The notes beneath the pieces were generated by a model, which had not been told where the DNA came from, did not search any database, and was given only the letters and a program-made list of their open reading frames with translations. A stretch of 64,000 nt of DNA. It comes from Paralithodes platypus (lineage: Eukaryota; Arthropoda; Malacostraca; Decapoda; Lithodidae). The position numbers were made by a program, and so were the translations under genes. Shown in pieces: positions 33,146-43,383 of this stretch. Numbering within the stretch: the stretch's first letter is position 1; every line of letters begins with the position of its first letter. Location: NCBI GenBank assembly GCA_032716605.1, contig CM064571.1:11352405-11416404 (forward strand), written 5' to 3'.

Positions 33146-33181
33146 TACTAGAAGAATGTGTGACGAACACCTGTACCTGCC

Positions 33182-33190
33182 CTATATAAA
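33182..33190 (+). promoter_or_regulatory. TATA box of the transposase gene
   Basis: ctatataaac sits about 42 bases before the ATG at 33225. It lies downstream of the ATG at 33156, so that upstream ATG is unlikely to be used. Confidence 0.55.
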
Positions 33191-33224
33191 CAGGGTGTGG
33201 TCGCACACATGCCAGTCACACATC

Positions 33225-34544
33225 ATGCATCACCACGGTAACATGGCGCTCCCGGAGCTCTACCCACCCACGGAGGAGGAGTTGGAGATGGCAATTTTTT
33301 ATCAGGAGCTTGTTGTAGCCCACCTAAGCCACATGCTACTCATCACCACCATCCTGAAGAACGAGCGTCAGCGCCATGTAAGACCCAGGACACCACGAAG
33401 CTGCAGCGTCAAACCTTGGATCGGCCAGAGAGCCACATACGGACACTACCACCAACTACTGAAGGAGCTAGTGGACACTGACAGGACCACCTACAAGTAT
33501 TTTCTGCATATGGACGAGGACCTATTCAATGACATTGTACGCCGTCTGACACCCAGGATCAAGAAGGAGACAACAAATTGGAAGAAGCCCCTGGAACCAG
33601 GTTTGAGATTGGCCATGACACTACGATTTTTGGCCACAGGGGAGGCATACAAGAGCATGTCCTTAAACTTTCGTGTAGGTGCAAACACAATCTCCCTGGC
33701 AGTACGTGAGACATGCGAGGCTATAATCCAGGAGTATATGGAAGAGGTTATTGTGTGCCCATCAACACCCGAAGGTTGGAAACAGGTTGCCAAGGGTTTC
33801 GAAGAGAGGTGGAACTTTCGGCACACCATAGGGGCAATCGATGGCAAGCACATAGCCATACAACCTCCAGGAAACTGCGGCTCCCTCTACTACAATTACA
33901 AACATTACCACTCCATTGTTCTCCTGGCAGTGGTTGATCACCTGGGTAAGTTTATGTACGTGGACGTGGGAGCGAACGGTTCCGCATCTGATGGTGGCAT
34001 CTTCCAGGTGAGCGACATCCGGCAGGCCCTGGAGGACTCTGCAGCAGGCTTGCCGGAAGCAGAACCATTTCCCGGAGAGGACCGTCCAGTGCCCTACTTT
34101 CTCGTTGCGGATGACGCATTCCCCATGAGGGAATGGTTACAGAAACCCTACCCTCACAGAGGACTGGATGAAACCAAGAGAAACTACAACTACAGACTCT
34201 CCCGGGCCAGGAAGCAGGTGGAAAATGCCTTCGGTATGCTGGCAAACCGCTTCAGGTGTCTACTCACAACCATGAACATTCACCCCAGCACCGTGGAGAA
34301 GGTAGTCATCGCCTCATGTATACTCCACAACCTCCTCATAGACAAACGGCAAGTGCAACAAGGACAAGCACCTCAGCGTCAGGAGAACATGCAACAAGGT
34401 GACTGGACCAGGGACCCCTTGGATGGACTACAACCACTGCAGCGGCAGAGGGGACCAGCTACTGCCAAACTACACCGGGACTACTTGGCAGAGTACTACA
34501 GCCGGCCAGAACAGCGCCTGCCCTGGCAGGTACCTCTAAACTGA
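33225..34544 (+). CDS. PIF/Harbinger transposase (HARBI1-like DDE nuclease)
   Basis: An open frame of about 439 residues from MHHHGNMALPELYPP; the second ATG at 33243 (MALPEL) is equally possible. The longer frame from 33156 begins upstream of a TATA box. The DDE-type catalytic core is complete: AIDGKHIAIQPP (first Asp, about residue 203), YFLVADDAFPM (second Asp) and RKQVENAFGMLANRFR (Glu). The helix-turn-helix-like region FNDIVRRLTPRI...LAMTLRFLATGEAYKSM comes before it, and SCILHNLLI after it. Harbinger transposases cut and rejoin DNA at TWA targets with the help of a partner protein, which may be the minus-strand gene at 35.4-36.3 kb. No frameshift or stop is seen, so this copy could still be active apart from the missing right end. 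Confidence 0.9.
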   Translation: MHHHGNMALPELYPPTEEELEMAIFYQELVVAHLSHMLLITTILKNERQRHVRPRTPRSCSVKPWIGQRATYGHYHQLLKELVDTDRTTYKYFLHMDEDLFNDIVRRLTPRIKKETTNWKKPLEPGLRLAMTLRFLATGEAYKSMSLNFRVGANTISLAVRETCEAIIQEYMEEVIVCPSTPEGWKQVAKGFEERWNFRHTIGAIDGKHIAIQPPGNCGSLYYNYKHYHSIVLLAVVDHLGKFMYVDVGANGSASDGGIFQVSDIRQALEDSAAGLPEAEPFPGEDRPVPYFLVADDAFPMREWLQKPYPHRGLDETKRNYNYRLSRARKQVENAFGMLANRFRCLLTTMNIHPSTVEKVVIASCILHNLLIDKRQVQQGQAPQRQENMQQGDWTRDPLDGLQPLQRQRGPATAKLHRDYLAEYYSRPEQRLPWQVPLN

Positions 34545-35390
34545 ACAGGTAAGTTGTCATTACAATTATTCCCCATAAATCAATGCCCTACCTAAATAAT
34601 TTATATGACACCTTATTAGACTGTGATTATTACCCAATTATCCAGGTCACATTTATAGTTCATTTGCAACTTTCATATATCAAATTGACATGATTATAAA
34701 TGTAAATAATATAGTTTCGTATCATGTCTAGAATATTTCTTATAATAAAGAGTTTATCATTACAACACGCCAAGCTTATTCATTTAGCACCTCAATATTG
34801 TTTTATGAGTTTAGTAAAAAAAAAAAAATCTCTTGTATAATATATTATTCGTGTTGTAAAACGTCAATCTTTTAAGTTAATTTATCCCATCATAATTTTA
34901 TATATTTCGTATCACATTTTAAAGCTAAACTCTTGTGTTCTTGATACAAATATTAATGTCCTGTATTCATCTTCCCATAACGTATTCATTGTTTTGTGTC
35001 ATATAAACATATTTATTTAGTAATTATATTTTATAAAAAGGACAAGTACAACCAACATATACACATTATATTTGTATTACATCAATACAAACATATTTAC
35101 AAAAGTTGCTTGCTGTGGTTACACACTAATTATAATTATAGTATATAGTACCTAGCATAATATTTTGTACTTATCAATATCACGATTCAATTGTTGCCCC
35201 CAACCTGCCCCCACAAAAGTAATGAGTAATAAGAACAAGTTATTACACATAATAATCGGTATGTAGAAATAGGTAAAGGTGTCTATAGTAATTTGGTATT
35301 ACTTGATCTTGCCAATAAGGGGCAAGATGAAGTTACACCAAAGTAATATAGACACCTTTAGGATTTCAATACCAAGACAACATTACAACA
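34545..35390. other. intergenic region of the Harbinger element
   Basis: AT-rich, with convergent 3' ends of the two genes. A short inverted repeat (gtgtctatagtaatttgg at about 35279 against the ccaaagtaatatagacacc at about 35338) surrounds an inner tgatcttgccaataaggggc; this could be a small hairpin. aataaag near 34745 could serve polyadenylation of the transposase. Confidence 0.5.
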
Positions 35391-36332
35391 CTAAGGAAAA
35401 TCATCAATTATCCTACTCACAAACCCGGGGGAAATGTCAACCATCCTTTGGGTGGGGGGCCTGTTCATGTCCACTGGATGGGCTTCAGGTCGTCCAGCGA
35501 ATGGTTGCGGGGACTTCCATCCTCGTGGCGTGGCAGGGGCTGTCATAGTCTTGGCACCGTGGTAGTAGGAAGGGCCTGGAGCTTGCAGGGTCTCATAGTA
35601 GACGTGCTGCTGTGAGGTGTGAGGGGTTGGCTGGGCAGACACCTGGCATTGCTGTGGTGGTTGTGGTGGCTGTTGGGGCTCTCCGTCAGGACCCATCCGT
35701 GGGAGGGGGCCTGTCCCACGGCTGTAGGACCGCATAGCCTGTGTGAAGCGCATGACTTCAATTTGGTAGTGGTCTAGATCGGAGGGGTCTAAGTGAGAGA
35801 GGTTGTCCTGGATGAATTGGTGAAACAGCTTCAGTGAAGTCTGGGATGGGGTCGCGGCCTTCTTGGTTGCATCCCACCTGGTGTAGAGCTCATTTAAACA
35901 CTTCTCCCCTTGTCGTAGCTGTTGGAAAAATAGCAAAGCATTAATTAACGAAGAATAAATAACATTCAGGTCACGGATGTAATGTGGACCATATGAAAAA
36001 TAAAAGATGTCACATAAATAAAATAACACAAAACTAAACATTAAAGTGACGAATGTTTTGGTGACCATACATCTATTGACACGTGCATGCAACAACATAT
36101 ATGGAAAGATAAATAATAATAGTGATGTATTAATGCGAATATATGCATTAATAATTCTTATGATAAGCATTGGATGGTTAATTATTACTAAAATATTTAC
36201 CTTGTCGTACAGGTAGCTCTCAAACACATCACCAGGCGTAGGCGTTTTGGTGCGACGACGGCCAGTGGATGTGGAGCGAGTAGATGAAGGGGTGGTGGGA
36301 GAGACAGCAGGCTCTTGCCTGCTGTAAGGCCT
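35391..36332 (-). pseudogene. Harbinger partner protein (MADF/Myb-like type), 5' end missing
   Basis: Two exons can be read. Exon A (36332-36201): SRPYSRQEPAVSPTTPSST, STGRRRTKTPTPGDVFESYLYDK, ending at a gtaaat donor (36200-36199). Exon B (35918-35391): LRQGEKCLNELYTRWDATKK, FHQFIQDNLSHLDPSD, HYQIEVMRFTQAM, a Gln/Pro-rich tract, and a stop after SRIIDDFP. The acceptor is tttttccaacag. The phase is 0 and the intron is 282 bp. Position and composition fit the second Harbinger protein, which normally has an N-terminal Myb/SANT-like (MADF) domain. That domain would lie upstream and is not present: sequence identity ends at the hairpin at 36333. Confidence 0.65.
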
Positions 36333-36546
36333 GGATGTAAGGCTTGGATATATAATGCTTCGAGTATAGGTAATCTCCTTGGGTCACTTTCTTTATCGAG
36401 TATGGTGGTGTGTTTCTCTAACTCGTTGCGTGTGAGTTAGAGAGTTAGAAAAACGAGTTTGAGAAACACACCACCATACTCGATAAAGAAAGTGACCCAA
36501 AGAGATTACCTATACTCGAAGCGTTATATATCCAAGCCTTACATCC
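36333..36546. repeat. perfect-type hairpin, 95-bp arms
   Basis: 36333-36427 and 36452-36546 are near-perfect reverse complements (a few mismatches, such as tctccttggg against cccaaagaga), with a 24-base loop. The structure truncates the minus-strand Harbinger gene. It has no TTAA or TA-type flank that I can identify. Confidence 0.9.
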
Positions 36547-37131
36547 TAACATCAACAACCAAACTCTGGACCTTCAGATCCTTCCTTCTGCCAAAAGGCA
36601 CTATCCTACAGGACCTAACACCCCCCCTCGCCACCCGGTGCCCTTGACGCAGCCCCCCGTGCTTCCTCCTTCAGCTTTGTCTTCTGCCGGCGCCACACAT
36701 ACTACGCAGCTTAGGCCACGCCCTTCGACTCGCAGCCAATCAGCTTCGACCCCGCCAACCGACCACCACCTTCCCGCATCCAGTGCACCTGCGTGCCGCG
36801 GATCTCTCTTTAACACTCCTAGAATACCCCTCCACCAATAGCAGACTTTTGCCCCCTGATTTTCGCCTCCTCTGATCATCCACCCTCTATATATACCTTT
36901 CCTGTTTACCTTTTATATCATTCTATCCTTACTTGATAATGCTGGTTGTCCAGTGAAACGTGTCGTATATCCTGTATCATCATGTACATTAATGTAACCC
37001 TGTACCACCATGAATTTTGCTAATCTCATTCATCTACTTCCTGCCACCCAGCGAAAACTCATCAGACCTGGAAACTTTGAATAATAAAATTTCCAACGCA
37101 GAAATTGCCATTTCTTTCAACCTTGTATGTA

Positions 37132-37140
<9 letters not shown>
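36547..37140 (+). other. C-rich segment and possible Penelope-like end
   Basis: A C-rich stretch (36610-36840) with ccaatcag and a later tatatatacc looks promoter-like, but no gene follows. At 36932-36967, tgataatgctggttgtccag followed by tgaaacgtgtc has a ctgg/ccag stem before gaaac. This recalls the hammerhead-like ends of Penelope elements and some LINEs. No protein is recognised. Confidence 0.35.
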
Positions 37141-37142
<2 letters not shown>

Positions 37143-37176
<34 letters not shown>

Positions 37177-37189
37177 TATATATATATAT
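37143..37189. repeat. (TA)n tract at the left Gypsy boundary
   Basis: TA-rich tract in which the 37.2-45.3 kb element inserted. The matching TA tract on the other side is 45279-45314; atat on both sides fits a 4-bp duplication. Confidence 0.85.
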
Positions 37190-39089
37190 TGTTACGTCCT
37201 GGGATATATAAACACTGGGCTTTTTCTATTGGACTAGGTATGCGGCAACAAGCAACAACGGAAAACGCTAGATCCCACCCTTATCTATAAACCCAGGCAA
37301 CAAACCACCCTAAACCGTCAAGAGTCCTGCCTGGACAACAAGGTATCCTATGAATCGGTTACAGGGTGCACGCACTATAGACTGCTGATAGTCAAGCAGG
37401 CTATATAAAAGATCACACAATTAAGTTGACTTAAAGCTTCAAGGAAAAGATAGATAACGGAATTAAATTGCAGAAACAATTTAATAACAAACTAGAAGAA
37501 AGTACATTTAACGTTACGTTAATTAATACAACTAATCACCCCTGCGTGAAAGAAGGTGAAAGCAAACAGTCCTCAAAACATCGTACAGGTAGACAAGATG
37601 CAGGTTTCTAAACTGCATGCGGCTACTGTAGGATCTGATGCTTAGCAAAGAAAGTAAGTTACGGATTTAGAGAACTCTTAACTCATAAGCAGGAATAAAT
37701 ACTAGTGATAGGCCATACAGTGTATAATGGCATAGGTATAATTAAATAAAGGCAGCAACTCGCAACATAACCACATACAGGTGTGCTTCTCACTCTTAGT
37801 CAGGCAAGCCTGCTCGGACAGAGTCTCTAAGCCACACCCTGACTCACAATGCTCACAAAAACGGTAAACTGTGGCACAATAACAAGCATACAGAAATAAT
37901 AAACCCCTAGCTGTTAATCTGCCAGGTGGAAGAGGTCTAGCCGGAAGGATATAGGCTTCGGATACCCGGGCTGAGCCACCTGCTCTAGCCTAGGGACGTT
38001 CCCAAGTCTGTGCGCCAAATTACTCTAATTGAAAGGGTGCTCTCTTGAGAGACTCAGATCCCAAGTAGCTGACTCTCTCCTGGCCACCCTAAAACAAAGG
38101 CAAGACGTGCTAGCGCAGTGCTGAGTGGACTAGGCAAGGGCCCTCACACAACACAACACTAGACACACAGGCACACAGACAAGAATATGCCCCCAGACTC
38201 CCACGGGTATCCTAGTAAAGTCGTGCAGGTCCACAGGACTCGCACCAGCAGACTTTACTTAAAGGATCGCAAAAAGCCCCCCCTCCGGTCTAGCCCCTGC
38301 TCACCTGCCACAAGAACCCACTAGCAAGCATGAAACCACCAAATATGAGACAACAAAAAAGCTTCCTAGGTCTCATTAACAATTATATCTCTGCATAAGG
38401 CCCAAAATCCTCTCTAGTTATCTGAGAGCTCGTCGTTAATACAATGATAGATATAAGGTCTATCAAGGGGATGGGGTAATTAAATAGACTGGTGAAGTAG
38501 TGGAAAGAAGGTATACAAAGTAAGAGAGAAAGTTTCTAAGTGGGGTTGAGAGGGATAGATATCAAGGGGGTCCGAAGGGTACGACAGTGAGGTGAGCTCT
38601 GAGTCTTGAATCTGTCTGGACCCCACCCTAGGCATGCGAAATACATCCCATGCTTGGCAACACTCAACACCATTGCCGGGTCAAAATCGTCTACCCCTTG
38701 CGTGAGTCTAAACTAAGCCTAACGTTGCGATCAATTGGCAACAATCAGGCTCGTCCCAAGCTAGTCTCTCCGCGCCCGCGCGAAGCAACGTCCCCCAGCC
38801 GGTCTCTCTCTCCCGCTCGTCTCCTCCCACTCTCACTAGACTTACATCTTATATATAATAATGAAACAATCAACTATCGAGAATAACATATACTAAGATG
38901 CGTTGGTTAAGAATAAGGGCAGCTTCAAGCTGTGAAACAACATAAGAATATCCCAGACATTAGTTACATTGTCGTAGGATATATACTAAGGAAAAGCCGG
39001 CCGGCCGGCTGCCGCCAGCCGGTTTCTAAACGGCTGGGCAGCCGACCCTCGCGCATGCCCGCACGTGGCTACTATGCAGGAGCATCACA
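37190..39089 (-). mobile_element. 3' LTR of Gypsy element 2
   Basis: 1900 bp, beginning tgttacgtcctggg and ending gcatcaca on the plus strand, so TGTGATGC...CGTAACA in element orientation. It matches 43384-45278 throughout by eye, with single-base changes and a few small indels (for example aacagtcctc against aagtcctc, and aataataaacccc against aataaacccc). A purine-rich cttgggggagg lies just inside it, the expected polypurine tract. Confidence 0.93.
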
Positions 39090-39361
39090 CCTCCCCCAAG
39101 ATATAAGACACTTGACTAAGTTCTTCATATCTAACAGAAAGCTGCTTATAGTACCACACACTGTTGCGACACAAGGCACTATATATAAAAAAAATAAAGA
39201 CTGTTGCACTCCACCGAGCAAGTTCAACTAACTTAGCGACAATAAGCGAAAACATTAAACTTAGATACTGCTACAACATCTTATACAAAATTCTACACGT
39301 TATAAAAATAAAGAGTTTTTATAAGGTTTTTTGCTTTTTTAATTTGTTTTTTTCGGCTGAA

Positions 39362-41670
39362 CTACAGTGACAGCCTATTTTCCTCCACGCTCAACACACA
39401 CTGACTGAACGGCGAGGGTTCTCCTGCAAACAAACCCTCCCGTGACAAACAATCAGCCAAAACATTGTCAGTGCCCTTAGCATGCCACACATCCAACTTG
39501 TGTCCCGGCAGCAAAACAACACCTGGCACTGATAAACTGCCCAGTTCATCACAAGACTGGCATTTCTCTTCGCTCTTTCCGGCAACGGGGCCTGCCAATA
39601 ACCTTTCACTAGTTCTACCTTCGTGATAGGTGATGCAGCCCCGAGGCGGTCTATGGTGTCGTCAACTCTTGATAAGGTATAGGCGTCTGTCAGGGATAAT
39701 GCACACACACTCTCGCAATCAACACACTCACTGATCTTGCCACTTAACACCGGTTGCAAAGTTACAGGCAACGACCACTCACGACATCCCTTATCCCTCA
39801 GACCCTTCGTCAACACGTAATCCAGCTCTGCTTGCACCACAGGCTGTCGAGCAGGATTTATACGGTAGGGAATTAAACTGAGCTTTGCACTATCTCCAGC
39901 CTGCATGTCGGATTCTACCCCGTACATCAGGCCTGGAGAAGCAACAAACATGCGGATGCACTGCCACAGCCTAGTAAACAACTTATCTCGCAGAATAACA
40001 ATCCTAGTGCCCTTCCTCAACCCAGCCGAGACCGCAGCTTCTAACCTGTATTCTCCCTCCTTCTCCACCTTCGTCCCTAGAACAGCCAGGTCATGAGAGG
40101 GACAATCAGTACCACCTGTGCAGTCACTCCCATAGTTCATTATTGCTAAGGCTTCCCCGCCGATACCGTACATGCGCACCCCCGCATTCCTTGTGACGAC
40201 ATCTGCCTGCGCAGCATCACCGCTTTTAGCGACATGGCCAGATACAGTCGGTCTATGGTAGGGCTGTTGCATTAGACTAGAGCAGCATTGGGAGGCTATG
40301 CGACGACCGGGCACAGCCACTCCACAGCCAACCTCACCAATCTGCTCAATGTCCTCCTTTTGACCACCACCCTTGGCAGCCATGGGTCGACCCTGACCTG
40401 GCAATCATGCCAAAGCCTCGTCGCCCACCTTGAACCACCGAAACAACGAGGCTAACGGTCTTTCAACATTCATGTGACCTGCCCGTGGAACATCTTGCAC
40501 CGCCCGAGTTGTGAGACTCAGGGGCTCGGCACGACCAGTGGGGTATGAACCGAGCTGGTGCTGGAGCGCTGCACACTGCTGCTCAGGCAGGTGCTCTAAC
40601 GCTTCCACAGCCACCAGACTCGTGTCCCCCGCCCACTGCTCCGCCGAGACATGACAATCCCTACTCTCCTCCACCTGTGCCCTACTGCCCCCCTCTCCTT
40701 CTCCACCTTGGCCGCGACAGACCAACGCTGGGACAGTAGGCTGCTCAGGTGGTTGCCTCACAAACTCCTCCAACAGGTTCACATGACATGTTTCCCCGTC
40801 CTCGTGTTTGATCTCGACAGCACCATTACCACACTTCTGAACTTCCGGATCCTCTAACTGCAGTTTACAAATATCTGAGGGAACCAACCTGTCTAGATGC
40901 TTCCGAAGCAACCCAAGTCCTCCCCCAATATCAAACTGAGCAACCCTTTTTTCTCTCCATGTGTAACGTTGCTGCCTCGGAGTCTCTTCCTGCCCTACCT
41001 CCTCACTAGCTGTGACAGGTCCTGGGGCCTCTCCAGACTCTAACATAGGTGCCAATAATGAGTCACCAAGAAACACTGCCGGGTCAAAACTCTCCAATTG
41101 ACCAACACTTCCCGTTTTCTTGTGACCTTTCCTCCGCGGTTTGATAGACTGAGGTGGTGGCTGCAAGGCTCCGGATGTCTGAGAACGCGTCACAACACAC
41201 GCCATGGTTTGTACGCTACACTTCTCAACCCGCTCCTGTTCCTCCCTACTAACGTCGGCCGCCTTCTCGGCAACGACCAAGGGTGAAACCTTAGAAGCAG
41301 GCACCGCAAAGTCGTTGCCGAGGAGGAGGTCGACGCCCCCAACAGGCAAGTTCTCTACGATTCCGACATCCAGCTCCTTCGCCACACCACCTACCTCCAG
41401 CTCCATCCGCACCAGCGGGTAGGACTTCGTAGCATTGATCCCCTGAACTACCACCACCCGAGCAGCGTTAATCGGCCTACCAGTAAAGTTCTTTAACAAG
41501 GTCTGAGAAGCCCCAGTATCACGCAATAGCTTAACTCCTCGCCATTCGCCAGCCCACCTCACAAAACCATGCCCTCTATGACCCCCAAAGACGTCGCGGA
41601 CAGGGTTCGAGCCTTCCGGACTTTTGAACACAGGCTGTGTCCCAACCTCTGACGAACTACCCTTTGGCAA
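39362..41670 (-). pseudogene. Gypsy element 2 pol: protease, RT remnant, RNase H tail
   Basis: Overlaps the end of gag in the +1 frame (no ATG; the frame is read from the overlap). Protease: LLRDTGASQTLL and VDLLLGNDFA. A linker TWREKRVAQFDIGGG and KLQLEDPEVQKC is followed at once by GETCHVNLLEEFVRQPP, an integrase C-terminus type segment, so the HHCC and DDE core of integrase is deleted. An in-frame TGA falls at 40405-40407. RT begins SLIPYRINPARQPVVQAELD and reaches KVELVKGYWQAPLPERAK and VYQCQV. There it joins directly to LPGHKLDVWHAKGTDNVLAD (another frame, 39362-39598), the end of RNase H. The YxDD motif and the RNase H catalytic core are missing. The order protease-integrase-RT-RNase H matches Gmr1-like Gypsy elements. 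Confidence 0.85.
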
Positions 41671-43168
41671 ACTCAGAAGATATAGGCGACACCCCTATGC
41701 TGCGGGCCAATGACACAACCTTGTTTGGTGGCTTGTTCGGACAAGCATTTGCAAAGTGACCCTCCTTGTGACATGCAAAGCACTCTTTACTTTTTGGATT
41801 CCCTTGGGAGTGGGAGATACCATTAGACTTCTTATACGGGACGGTATTTGGTTTATGTTCAGTTTTATTGTCAGTGCTACCTGGTTTTGTGTATTTATGT
41901 GTATCAAAATTCTTGGGAGGGGGAGGGGTACGATCCTTTGCACCCGACTCACTCCTAGCTGCTGCTTCGCACCCTCGAATTAATGACAGTCGGAGGTCAG
42001 CCATTTCTGCTGCCTCCTGGAGAGTTCTAGGATTGTTTTCTTTTATATTTAATGTTAAGTCCCCACCTGTGCACTTAAAGAACTGCTCCAAGAGAACCAG
42101 CTCCCTCAACTCCTCAAAAGTAGCTTCCCTCTCAGAACGCAGCCAATGTCGTAGTGCATCAGACAAGTCCCGGGCGTGTTCTAGGAAGGTACTATCCTTG
42201 CCCTTAGTAACACCCCGAAACTTCAAGCGGTAAGTTTCTGGTTGTAACTCATAGGCCCGTAGCACAGCCTTCTTTAGCTCATCATAAACTACACAGGACT
42301 CTAAAGGTAGTGCATCATACACTTTTAGCCCCTTTCCTAGGAGTCTTGATGAAACTAATGCTGCCCACTTTTCCTGAGGCCACTGGTGTTCCTGATACTT
42401 CTTCTCAAATCGCATAAAAAACTCAGTCACACATGATTCATCGAACACAGGAACTAGTTTAAGCAGGTGCGACAATGATTGGTCCCGATGTCTGTTACCT
42501 TCCCCAATATTTCGCCCTGTTACCTCCACTCGAGATTTCTCCAGCTCCCTGTCAGCCCGATACCTAGTAGACTCTGCTTGCAGTTCAGCCTCTCGTATAG
42601 CTGTTCTCTCTGCAGCCTCAGCCTGAGCTCTAGCAGCCTCAACCTGAGCTCTAGCAGCAACCTCAGCCTGCACACTAACCTGTCTTTCGGCGGCCTCAAC
42701 CTTGGCCATCTCAAGCCGAAACAACAAATCTGGAGTCAACCCTTGAGGAGGGGAAGGTGCATTTAATGGAGAGGGTCCCTGTGATTGAATTCCACGCTGC
42801 CATTGACCATCAACTTGGGGGTATGTACTAAATTCAGGCACCCTGACGTTTGATACGGGGGTAGAGTGGAGGGGGGGCTGGGGACCGGGGCCCCCAGTCG
42901 CCTCTCCACCCATGTCTCTCCCTTCTAAACCCAATATCAAAGTCCTCAGCTGATCTTTCCTCATGCCACTTAAACCCTGGTGACCCTGAAGACCAGCCAC
43001 ACACTTTAAGCCATACTTATTCAGCTTCAACACCCTGGCAGCGGTAAGGGGCACCTCTAAACATCTTCTAGCACCCTCCTCGCTATCGACTAGCCACTCC
43101 ACAGGTCTTTCTCCCTCCGAGCCTGTATCGTGACCTGACCCATCACTGTGTTCTGATGTATTAGACAT
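41657..43168 (-). CDS. Gypsy element 2 Gag
   Basis: 503-residue frame from MSNTSEHSDGSGHDTGSEGE. It has an acidic N-terminus and a coiled-coil, Ala/Glu/Arg-rich stretch of heptad-like VEAARAQAEAAERTA repeats (about residues 150-210). The capsid-type region follows (HLLKLVPVFDESCVTEFFMRFEKK, WPQEKWAALVSSRLLGKG, YRLKFRG). A single CCHC zinc knuckle, CFACHKEGHFANAC, lies near the C-terminus (about 464-477). It would form the particle that packages element RNA. The frame is intact and directly follows the 5' LTR and primer site, so this copy could still supply Gag. Confidence 0.88.
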   Translation of the reverse strand: MSNTSEHSDGSGHDTGSEGERPVEWLVDSEEGARRCLEVPLTAARVLKLNKYGLKCVAGLQGHQGLSGMRKDQLRTLILGLEGRDMGGEATGGPGPQPPLHSTPVSNVRVPEFSTYPQVDGQWQRGIQSQGPSPLNAPSPPQGLTPDLLFRLEMAKVEAAERQVSVQAEVAARAQVEAARAQAEAAERTAIREAELQAESTRYRADRELEKSRVEVTGRNIGEGNRHRDQSLSHLLKLVPVFDESCVTEFFMRFEKKYQEHQWPQEKWAALVSSRLLGKGLKVYDALPLESCVVYDELKKAVLRAYELQPETYRLKFRGVTKGKDSTFLEHARDLSDALRHWLRSEREATFEELRELVLLEQFFKCTGGDLTLNIKENNPRTLQEAAEMADLRLSLIRGCEAAARSESGAKDRTPPPPKNFDTHKYTKPGSTDNKTEHKPNTVPYKKSNGISHSQGNPKSKECFACHKEGHFANACPNKPPNKVVSLARSIGVSPISSEFAKG

Positions 43169-43367
43169 GTTTGTGCACTGCAGTAATTATCACGGTTATA
43201 GAATGTGCCTTATCTCCTATGAAAGTATGTATATACTAATGTTATTTAAAGTCTTTAATGTGTTATATTGGTTGCTCCAAAAAAAAAACTCTATGTCCAC
43301 TGTATTCCTCTAATCATAAGGGATCTCAAAACAAATGACCACTATATTCCTCTGTTCAGTAAATCCT

Positions 43368-43383
43368 ATGCAAGGTCGCCATT
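43368..43383 (-). promoter_or_regulatory. primer-binding site of Gypsy element 2
   Basis: On the minus strand the 5' LTR ends GTAACA, then aa, then TGGCGACCTTGC. A TGGCGACC start is the usual form of a tRNA 3'-end complement in Gypsy elements. Which tRNA is involved is not certain. Confidence 0.6.

Larger units (their letters stand above)
32747..36332 (+). mobile_element. PIF/Harbinger transposon, right end lost
   Basis: Holds the two genes expected of a Harbinger element in divergent or convergent arrangement: a DDE transposase on plus and a second protein on minus. The left end probably begins ggccgcgtcatac after taa at about 32744-32746, a fitting TWA target. No matching right terminus is visible, because the minus-strand gene runs into a hairpin at 36333. 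Between the left end and the transposase lies a zone rich in cccgat, cccgaa and cccgac motifs. Confidence 0.75.

Noticed and set aside
38650..39231. Short basic frames repeated at 44794-45363
   Set aside because: They are duplicated because they lie in the two LTRs of Gypsy element 2; no protein features.
39090..43383. A Gypsy lineage that has naturally lost integrase
   Set aside because: First suspected because nothing follows RNase H. The integrase C-terminal motif before RT shows the integrase was simply upstream and its core deleted in this copy.
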